64,000 bases of DNA from positions 1-64,000 of the forward strand of contig DAIQOK010000007.1 of NCBI GenBank assembly GCA_036787895.1, written 5' to 3'. The translations under genes and the position numbers were made by a program. The notes under the pieces were generated by a model. The model was given only the letters and a program-made list of their open reading frames with translations, ran no database searches and had not been told where the DNA came from. Of this stretch, positions 57,955 through 64,000 are shown piece after piece. The number at the start of each line of letters is the position of its first letter. Positions within the stretch are counted from its first letter, which is position 1. The DNA is from UBA7662 sp036787895. Lineage in GTDB: Bacteria > Bacteroidota > Bacteroidia > UBA7662.

Positions 57955-58799
57955 ACCGGATAAACCAATACCGGAATTTCGGCCCGGTACACGAGATCGT
58001 CGACTACATTGGAGCCAAAAACGGCATCGAAAAAGCTGCGGTTCTGGTGGATAAGGATGACGAGATGCGGGTAGATTTCGGCAATGGCTTTATCGAGCCC
58101 CTCTTCCACATCGTTATTGCGCAACTCCATAAAATGCAGGTTTTTGTACTCCACAGCCTTGCGGGTAAGCGTTTCGAAGCCAATAAAGCGTAATTTTTCA
58201 TCAAAACTTGGTTTGGTTCTGATGTGTAATACATGTATTGAGCTTTTGAATTCTTTGGCCAGGGTGGTGGCTTTTTGGAGCACATTGAGGTCGTTTTCCT
58301 TGAAGTCGGTGGCAAACAACATACGATCGAGCTTCACCTCCGGCAATTTGGAGGTTGTGGCCAATACAGGGCAGGAAGTAAGGTCGATAACGCCAGAAGT
58401 GGTGGTATCAAACACAAAACGACGTAAGCCGGTAGTGATCCGATTACCCATACAAATGAGATCGGCTTGAACTTCTGCGGCGGTTTGAATGATGGTGGTC
58501 ACCGCTGCGCCTGTCCGCAATAAACTCACGACCCTGGATTTGCTGCCGGCTAAATTGAGCTTAGCACGTTCCAGGGCTTGTTTCAACGCAGGTTTGGAGA
58601 CTTTTTCATGCTCCTTCCTGATTTTATCTTGCTGGATATTGGTGCCGTGAGCTAATTCAATCACGTGCAGCAAGATGATACGTGCTTTGGTTTTGGAAGC
58701 GATTAAGGTGGCGTAGTCGATGGCTCGATTGGCTTTGTCGCTGAAATCGGTGGGGACCAATATGATTTGTACCGTTGATTTTTCTTTTTTCTCGGCCAT
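57951..58799 (-). CDS. Tandem universal stress protein (UspA family), second of two genes
   Basis: A 282-residue protein with two Usp domains. Domain 1 starts QIILVPTDFSDKANRAIDYA (about 11), with the ATP-type loop GNRITTGLRRF (about 127). Domain 2 starts KLDRMLFATDFKENDL (about 163) and lacks a clear G-2x-G-9x-G loop; the end reads AEIPVLVYPV. These proteins act in stress survival. Its stop overlaps mfd's stop by 4 bases in convergent direction, and it starts 1 base after the previous Usp gene. Confidence 0.88.
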   Translation of the reverse strand: MAEKKEKSTVQIILVPTDFSDKANRAIDYATLIASKTKARIILLHVIELAHGTNIQQDKIRKEHEKVSKPALKQALERAKLNLAGSKSRVVSLLRTGAAVTTIIQTAAEVQADLICMGNRITTGLRRFVFDTTTSGVIDLTSCPVLATTSKLPEVKLDRMLFATDFKENDLNVLQKATTLAKEFKSSIHVLHIRTKPSFDEKLRFIGFETLTRKAVEYKNLHFMELRNNDVEEGLDKAIAEIYPHLVILIHQNRSFFDAVFGSNVVDDLVYRAEIPVLVYPV

Positions 58800-58800
58800 C

Positions 58801-59634
58801 TTAGTGGGTTATAAATGCTTGAAGGGTGCCGCTTTTAAGCAGGTGATCAGCAGTGCTGCCCGAGAAAAAGCGCGCAATGCCACTTTTGCCATAGGCACCC
58901 ATTACCACCAGCGGGTCTCCTTTCTGACTGGCAAAATACGGGATTTCTTCCTTGGGTTTTCCAACCAGATCAACCCAGTTCAAGTTCGGGAAACGCAGTT
59001 GAAGTATTTCCACTAAACCTTCTTCGGCTGCTGTAATGGTCTCGGCCTGATCAAATACCCGTATAAGGTAGTGGTCCCAGTCGGCGCAGGCTGGTTTGAA
59101 GGTGTGAAAATACTCGTCGATAGCGCGCATGCTGCTGTCGGAGCCATCGTAACAGAGGGCGACCGATTCAAACAATCGGGCATTTTCGGGGAGAAGCAGT
59201 ATAGGGCAGCGTGACCGACTGAGCAATTGTTTTACCACTTGCTGGTCGCTGTCGCTGGCAAACGTATTGTACGACCGGTAGCCCATAAGCAGCAAATCGG
59301 CAAAGAGGGTTTCTTTGACTACCTCTTCCACGGGGTCACCTTTGTCGAAGTGGACTTTAAAGCGCACATTGGCCTTTTTACATTCCTCCACAAAATAATT
59401 GATGAGCTCAACTGTCTTTTTTTCGCTTTCGCTCAGGCTGTCTTTAATGATTTGGAAGGTATGTTCGTAATACACGGGTTCACCACCGAGTACGGTATAA
59501 TAATCCACGAGTGTAAGGTCTTGCACAAATACACCGGTGAGTACGGCATCGTTTTTTTTGGCGAGGGCAAAAGCCTGATCCAGCACATTTCCGGCATTAA
59601 TTCCCTGGTCGACGACCAATAATAATTTGTCCAT
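58801..59634 (-). CDS. Tandem universal stress protein (UspA family), first of two genes
   Basis: A 277-residue Usp-like protein. Domain 1 (DKLLLVVDQGINAGNVLDQA) and domain 2 (ESVALCYDGSDSSMRAIDEY, about 156) are both present; near the end VVMGAYGKSGIARFFSGSTADHLL (about 245-268) is the usual nucleotide loop. ATG 59634 is the start; an upstream frame lacks homology. Probably one operon with the second Usp gene. Confidence 0.88.
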   Translation of the reverse strand: MDKLLLVVDQGINAGNVLDQAFALAKKNDAVLTGVFVQDLTLVDYYTVLGGEPVYYEHTFQIIKDSLSESEKKTVELINYFVEECKKANVRFKVHFDKGDPVEEVVKETLFADLLLMGYRSYNTFASDSDQQVVKQLLSRSRCPILLLPENARLFESVALCYDGSDSSMRAIDEYFHTFKPACADWDHYLIRVFDQAETITAAEEGLVEILQLRFPNLNWVDLVGKPKEEIPYFASQKGDPLVVMGAYGKSGIARFFSGSTADHLLKSGTLQAFITH

Positions 59635-59741
59635 GGCGAATTGCTTTGGTGATATAAAGATACACAATTGTCTGGGCTTCGGGGAGGATGGGAACAGGGT
59701 TAATTCTGACTTCAGGGAAGCTGTACAGCGTCGTAGGGCTC

Positions 59742-59900
59742 CTGGGTTTAGATATGGCTTTGCCTCAGGTTTAGACTCGGCTTCGCCTCGAGTTTGGTGG
59801 CGCTGCGATTCTGTTTAGTCGTATGTTTCCCAAGAGAACGTCAGCTAAGCCAGTTTCACCCTTGACGGACGACTAAACAGGCGCAGCCGCTAAACCCAGG
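59742..59900. repeat. Intergenic nested inverted repeat
   Basis: The arms CCTGGGTTTAG (59742-59752) and CTAAACCCAGG (59890-59900) are a perfect 11-base inverted pair. Inside, CTGTTTAGTCGT (59811-59822) pairs with ACGACTAAACAG (59869-59880), perfect over 12 bases. The left half also holds a near-direct repeat, GGTTTAGA followed by GGCTTTGCCTC or GGCTTCGCCTC (59746-59790). No coding frame. It may be a mobile short repeat or a structured RNA. Confidence 0.65.
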
Positions 59901-60003
59901 CCGTAGGCCGGCTATACCTCGCGCCCAGCGCCTAAACCCAAAACAGCAACACAGCATTTTGACATCCTCACAACTTAGTACACCCAAAGCCCGGCGCATC
60001 ACG

Positions 60004-60011
60004 TATTTTTG
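60004..60011 (+). promoter_or_regulatory. Putative -7 box of the hydrolase-methyltransferase operon
   Basis: TATTTTTG matches TAnnTTTG and ends 5 bases before the ATG at 60016, so the transcript would be almost leaderless. No -33 element is convincing. Confidence 0.3.
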
Positions 60012-60015
60012 CGGC

Positions 60016-60789
60016 ATGAATTTGTTTTTTCAAGAGATCGGCCAGGGCGACCCCCTCATCATCTTACATGGCATTTTTGGCTCAGGCGACAATTGGCTAA
60101 CCCTCGGCCGGCAATTCGCCGAAAACCGACGGGTATTCCTACTCGACCAACGCAACCACGGCCGCTCCCCCTGGGACGACACTTTCAGTTACCAACTGCT
60201 CGCCGACGATTTGCTGGCATTTATGAATACCCACGGCCTAGATACAGTCGATCTTATCGGTCACTCCATGGGCGGCAAGGTGAGCATGTTGTTTGCCCTC
60301 CAGCATCCCGAAAGGGTGAAAAGCCTGGTGATAGTCGACATTGCCCCGCGTATGTACAATCTCCAGGAGCACAAACATATACTCAGCACCCTTGCCGATT
60401 TCGACCTCAACCGCTACCAAACGCGCACCGAAATCGACCAGGCGCTGGCCGCCGATTTGCCCGAGTACAGCACCCGGCAGTTTATTCTCAAAAACATCTA
60501 CCGCAATGAGGCGCATCAGTTTGCCTGGCGGCTGAATGTGCAGGCATTACGTGCTAATCTTCCTGAAATTGGCATGTCGATAAGCAGTGAGGCTCGTTAT
60601 ATCAAGCCAACGCTTTTTATTGCCGGCGGCAAATCCAAATACATCCAACCCGAAGACCACGCCCGCATACATACCCTCTTCCCCCAGGCCCGCATCGCCA
60701 CCGTACCCCATGCCGGTCATTGGGTGCATGCCGAAGCCCCCGACGCCTTATTTGCCCTGGTTAACGACTATCTCGTACACAAAAAATGA
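60016..60789 (+). CDS. Alpha/beta hydrolase, YbfF/PHPD-like esterase
   Basis: A 257-residue alpha/beta hydrolase. The oxyanion run is LILHGIFGSGDNW (about 17), then DQRNHGRSPW (about 46). The nucleophile elbow is LIGHSMGGKVSM (Ser about 84). Catalytic Asp and His are probably near FIAGGKSKYI and VPHAGHWVHAE (His about 235). The pattern is close to E. coli YbfF, an acyl-CoA or ester hydrolase. It overlaps the rRNA methyltransferase gene by ATGA. Confidence 0.9.
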   Translation: MNLFFQEIGQGDPLIILHGIFGSGDNWLTLGRQFAENRRVFLLDQRNHGRSPWDDTFSYQLLADDLLAFMNTHGLDTVDLIGHSMGGKVSMLFALQHPERVKSLVIVDIAPRMYNLQEHKHILSTLADFDLNRYQTRTEIDQALAADLPEYSTRQFILKNIYRNEAHQFAWRLNVQALRANLPEIGMSISSEARYIKPTLFIAGGKSKYIQPEDHARIHTLFPQARIATVPHAGHWVHAEAPDALFALVNDYLVHKK

Positions 60790-62201
60790 AAAAAGCCCGC
60801 TATAAAAATGAGCCGCATGCTGCGGTCAGCATCATCGATACGGCCAGCGACGGCTTTGGCATCGCCCGTCTAGGTGAGAAAGTGGTGTTTGTGGAACAGA
60901 CCATACCCGGCGATGTGGCCGATATTGTCATCTATCAAGACAAAAAGAAATTTGGTCAGGCCCGGTTGAGTAAGCTGGTAGAACCCTCGCCTTACCGTGT
61001 CGAACCCGTTTGTGACCATTTTGGTGTTTGTGGCGGCTGTAAGTGGCAGATGATGGACTACAATGCCCAACTGATCTTCAAAGAAAAGCAGGTTTTTGAT
61101 GCCTTAACCCGCATTGGTCACCTTGAAATAACGAGTCGCACGCCCATCATCGGCGCTGAAAAAACCATGGAATTCCGCAACAAACTGGAGTTCACCTTTA
61201 CGCATAACCGTTGGCTTACTGCCGCTGAAATTGCCGATCCGGCGGTTGAAAAACCACTTCCCGGGCTCGGTTTCCATCTTCCCGGTCGCTTCGACCGTAT
61301 TTTGCAGGTAGATCAATGCCATTTGATGGACAACCGCATGAATGAAGTGCGGAACAGCCTCTATCAACTTGTCCAGGAACATAAAATTCCCTGCTACGAC
61401 ATCCGTGGGCACCATGGTTTTCTGCGCACGCTGACCATTCGTAATACCAGCCTCGACCAATGGATGGTATTGGTAATGTTTGGTCAGCCAAACGATGTTT
61501 TTATACCTATGGTGATGAACCACCTGCAGGCCGAATTTCCGTGGATTACGAGTCTGTTGTACGTCATCAACGAAAAAGCCAACGAAACCCTCGACGGACA
61601 AACCGTACTCACCTGGAGCGGCGAATCACAAATTGTGGAACGTTTTGAAGACATCGAATACATCATCTCGCCCAAGTCCTTTTTCCAGACCAATAGCGAC
61701 CAGGCGTTAAAACTGTACCAGCTCACGCGCGAAATGGCCGGATTAACGGGCAAAGAAAATGTCTACGACCTCTATACCGGCACCGGCTCTATCGCCCTTT
61801 TTGTGGCCAAACATGCCGCCAAAGTAGTAGGCGTTGAGTATGTGGAAGATGCAGTGGTGGATGCCCGTAGAAATGCCGAACGTAACGGCATCACGAACAC
61901 CAGCTTTTTCGCCGGCGACATGAAAGACCTGCTCAACGACGAATTTATAGCTATACATGGAAAACCCGACGTCGTCATCACCGACCCGCCCCGGGCCGGC
62001 ATGCATCCCGATGTGGTGGCCATGTTGAATCGTTTAGGCGCCCCGCGTATCGTTTATGTGAGTTGTAACCCGGCTACCCAGGCCCGCGACCTCGACTTGA
62101 TGCGCGAGCATTACCGCCTGGTAAAATACCAACCCGTGGATATGTTCCCGCAGACCGCCCATGTGGAGAATATAGCCTTGTTGGAACGTATCGTTGGATA
62201 A
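60786..62201 (+). CDS. rlmD: 23S rRNA (uracil-5-)-methyltransferase, RumA/RlmD family
   Basis: A 471-residue SAM-dependent RNA methyltransferase. An N-terminal TRAM domain (about 10-70) is followed by an Fe-S cluster cysteine set CDHFGVCGGCKW (about 77-88). The SAM motif is VYDLYTGTGSIALF (about 325), DPPRAGMHPDVV (about 399) is next, and the catalytic Cys is in VSCNPATQARDL (about 424). Position 1939 (rlmD) is the usual target for the Fe-S form, but the exact uridine cannot be told from sequence; other members modify 747 or both. Confidence 0.93.
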   Translation: MKKARYKNEPHAAVSIIDTASDGFGIARLGEKVVFVEQTIPGDVADIVIYQDKKKFGQARLSKLVEPSPYRVEPVCDHFGVCGGCKWQMMDYNAQLIFKEKQVFDALTRIGHLEITSRTPIIGAEKTMEFRNKLEFTFTHNRWLTAAEIADPAVEKPLPGLGFHLPGRFDRILQVDQCHLMDNRMNEVRNSLYQLVQEHKIPCYDIRGHHGFLRTLTIRNTSLDQWMVLVMFGQPNDVFIPMVMNHLQAEFPWITSLLYVINEKANETLDGQTVLTWSGESQIVERFEDIEYIISPKSFFQTNSDQALKLYQLTREMAGLTGKENVYDLYTGTGSIALFVAKHAAKVVGVEYVEDAVVDARRNAERNGITNTSFFAGDMKDLLNDEFIAIHGKPDVVITDPPRAGMHPDVVAMLNRLGAPRIVYVSCNPATQARDLDLMREHYRLVKYQPVDMFPQTAHVENIALLERIVG

Positions 62202-62220
62202 TGCCGTTGAATTAGCTGTC

Positions 62221-62598
62221 ATGGAAGAAAAAAATCCACTTTTTGAGTCCCTTCGCAACGATTTGCGCTATTATTCCGACTACCTCCAGGGTCTCTCCCG
62301 AGAGATACTCGACAGTGGCACCAGCAAATACCCCGTTTTTGTGGCCCACCAGGAAAAAACCATAGGTGTGGGTAAACCCATCATGAACCACGACCAGCTC
62401 GAAACCAGCTGGAGCATCAATGTAAGTTTGTTAGAGGAATTTGTGAAGCGCGGTATCGTACAAATGGACCGCATCAGCGACTTTAAAGCCAGCTGGAAAG
62501 ACCCGGAAAGTTATATGTGTGTGTTTATGGTTGCCGGCGAAGCGAGTTCTTTTGTTTTTCTGCCTTATGACATTGTTGAAAATACAGACGACGAATAA
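62221..62598 (+). CDS. Conserved-looking small protein of unknown function
   Basis: A 125-residue soluble protein, no signal or membrane segment. It begins MEEKNPLFESLRNDLRYYSD and includes FVAHQEKTIGVGKPIMNHDQLETSWSI-like runs and an acidic C-terminus (IVENTDDE). I do not recognise a family. It starts 19 bases after the rRNA methyltransferase stop and may be co-transcribed. A start at 62194 would overlap that gene. Confidence 0.7.
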   Translation: MEEKNPLFESLRNDLRYYSDYLQGLSREILDSGTSKYPVFVAHQEKTIGVGKPIMNHDQLETSWSINVSLLEEFVKRGIVQMDRISDFKASWKDPESYMCVFMVAGEASSFVFLPYDIVENTDDE

Positions 62599-62785
62599 TT
62601 CATGCTTCAACCAGCAAGTATTTTATGAAAGTTTAGTTAATATCCTTAACTATAACAAATTATACTTTTAGCCTGTTTTATACCATTCCGGTAATTCCTT
62701 CTTATTTGTAGCATTTCCATTCACTTGTTAATCGAAATCATTTTAACCATCAATTGAAGCAATAATTGAGACTTTAAATAACATT

Positions 62786-62818
62786 AAAAAAGGGCGCTTC
62801 GAATGAAGCGCCCTTTTT
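62786..62818. terminator. Bidirectional terminator
   Basis: Stem GGGCGCTTC (62792-62800) / GAAGCGCCC (62805-62813) with a 4-base loop, an A-run before and a T-run after. It serves the genes converging from both sides. Confidence 0.92.
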
Positions 62819-62838
62819 AATCACAGCAAGCTTTAAGC

Positions 62839-64000
62839 TTATTCTGATTTAACGAACTTACCAAAGGAGAGTTTCGATTGCATTTCCAAGCGATAACTAT
62901 ATGCACCGGAAGCAAAACCTTCAATGTTTACATCAATTCGGCTTAAACCTGCATCAACCTGAATTGTTTTAACTTTTCTTCCCATAGCATCGAAAATATC
63001 CAAAGTCGCACCCTTTTCAACTTGCTCATTTATTTCAATAGAAATTTGGTTGGTTGCTGGGTTTGGATATAATACGCTATTGATTAGTCCTAAGTTCTGA
63101 GTGCTCGTGGTATTTGAAATAGTCACACAGCTCGTGTCATTAGCGCGGTTATTATCTCCTGGCATGAGTGTGAAAGCACAGAGCTCAAAAGTCATACCCT
63201 GGGTCGGGTTCCATTGCTCTGAAAAGCTGTGTTGAAGTGAATCACCAGCTGCAATGCTTGCCAATATGGTATTGGTACGGATAAAGTTGCCCGGCATTAC
63301 GCGATAACTTACATCAAAACCAGTTGCCGGAATCTGACCAAAATTACGAATCATGACAGTCACCGTTTGTGGCGAATTAACTATAGCTCCATTAGCAGGT
63401 GACACTATGCGATAAACACCTACGTCTGGCAACTGTTGGTTAACAAAAACGGTTACAGTATCACGTTTCACACAATTGCCATCGCTGTAGGTAGCCACAT
63501 AGGTTGTAGTGACTGTTGGGCGCACGACAAATTGACGTCCTTGACCGAGATATACGCCCGCTAAGGTACTCCAGCCGACTGTATCATTGCTAATTAGAGT
63601 ATAACCTCTATTCAAATAACCAATGCTCGAAACAGTATCTGCGGAGTTCAAGCTCCAGTCGTTGGCACTATTGGTGTCGAAAATTGTCTTGCGGAACAAA
63701 CCAACTACTGATGCACTTCCTGAAATATTACTATTACTTGGCCATTCTGAAGCCGGAACTCCAAATGATGAAGGAAAATCTGCAGAATTATATCTTACCG
63801 CATCAATTACGGTAGTTCCATTTGATTCATAGAGTACAACAGCAGCAGGACTGGTACTCGATAGCCATTCATTATTATCGGCACCTCCTAAGAAGTACAG
63901 ATTGTTGGCTATATCGTTGGCAGCTGTACCTGGCATAATTATCGCCACAGCACCAGGAGCCAGGACTGCTCCAGTCGGGAAGGTTAATTGATGGGTAATT
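62839..64000 (-). CDS. T9SS-exported surface protein, C-terminal part (5' cut by window edge)
   Basis: At least 386 residues; the frame is open to the right edge, so the N-terminus is missing. A lamin-tail-like domain comes first (LTFPTGAVLAPGAVAIIM, then NNLYFLGGADNNEW), followed by a CARDB-like beta-sandwich (ANGAIVNSPQTVTVMIRNFG). The end is a type A T9SS sorting domain: LYPNPATNQISIEI, DIFDAMGRKV and GFASGAYSYRLE. Such a domain sends the protein through the type IX system to the cell surface or medium. Adhesin, nuclease or hydrolase activity would be in the missing part. Confidence 0.9.
   Translation of the reverse strand, partial: ITHQLTFPTGAVLAPGAVAIIMPGTAANDIANNLYFLGGADNNEWLSSTSPAAVVLYESNGTTVIDAVRYNSADFPSSFGVPASEWPSNSNISGSASVVGLFRKTIFDTNSANDWSLNSADTVSSIGYLNRGYTLISNDTVGWSTLAGVYLGQGRQFVVRPTVTTTYVATYSDGNCVKRDTVTVFVNQQLPDVGVYRIVSPANGAIVNSPQTVTVMIRNFGQIPATGFDVSYRVMPGNFIRTNTILASIAAGDSLQHSFSEQWNPTQGMTFELCAFTLMPGDNNRANDTSCVTISNTTSTQNLGLINSVLYPNPATNQISIEINEQVEKGATLDIFDAMGRKVKTIQVDAGLSRIDVNIEGFASGAYSYRLEMQSKLSFGKFVKSE

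Overview
The window looks like chromosomal DNA of a member of the Bacteroidota. The evidence is a cell-surface protein with a type IX secretion (T9SS) C-terminal sorting domain at the right edge, a giant hybrid two-component sensor, Bacteroidota-type lipoproteins (DUF4837-like, DUF6970-like), a multi-gene parvulin/SurA operon, an ExbB-x-ExbD-ExbD operon, and several matches to the TAnnTTTG -7 promoter box of this phylum. Housekeeping genes look of moderate GC, while the accessory stretches (about 1-1000, 42.9-52.3 kb) are visibly more AT-rich. No species can be named from the sequence alone.

Layout. (1) 1-5.0 kb: part of a type I restriction-modification locus. A start-less hsdS arm on the minus strand, a tyrosine recombinase and hsdR suggest a phase-variable specificity cassette. 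(2) 5.0-6.9 kb: a translationally coupled minus-strand pair that resembles animal alkylglycerol monooxygenase and TMEM86/YhhN lysoplasmalogenase, a possible ether-lipid degradation unit. (3) 6.9-34.1 kb: core genes. These include tatA-gatA, a LysM lytic transglycosylase with a DUF4837 lipoprotein, purD, type II NADH dehydrogenase, comF, three SurA/PpiC-type chaperones, a MoxR ATPase, a zinc peptidase, a polysaccharide deacetylase, tatD-ansA, tRNA-Ser(GGA), the ExbB/ExbD energiser, a polyprenyl diphosphate synthase, a GH3-lptB-recJ operon and thiL. (4) 34.4-40.6 kb: signalling. It has a stand-alone receiver, a 1529-residue hybrid sensor kinase with propeller repeats and an Hpt domain, and a GAF protein with a kinase-like dimerisation helix but no ATPase.

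(5) 40.7-53.2 kb: an accessory island of apparent toxin-antitoxin and nucleic-acid-processing modules: DUF1778-GNAT (TacAT-like), ParS-RES, a 1601-residue DEDD-exonuclease/RecQ/UvrD fusion, a NUDIX gene overlapping a PLD/SF2-helicase/DUF3427 gene, and a GNAT acetyltransferase preceded by a 52-residue gene that is easy to miss. Two modules are bracketed by direct repeats of decayed gene pieces. The exo-RecQ-UvrD gene lies between two copies of the same unidentified C-terminal fragment, and the GNAT module lies between two copies of the 5' end of the tlpA-like lipoprotein gene. (6) 53.3-64 kb: core genes again: a TlpA-like thioredoxin lipoprotein overlapping mfd, two tandem universal stress proteins, an intergenic inverted-repeat element, an alpha/beta hydrolase overlapping a 23S rRNA uracil methyltransferase, a small conserved-looking protein, a bidirectional terminator, and the C-terminal part of the T9SS cargo protein.

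Many neighbouring genes overlap by ATGA (5718, 10260, 18790, 24365, 48749, 54580, 60786), so translational coupling appears common in this genome. The strongest candidates for an undescribed system are the exo-RecQ-UvrD fusion, the NUDIX/PLD-helicase pair and the small-ORF/GNAT module. Function in defence is inferred from domains and context only.
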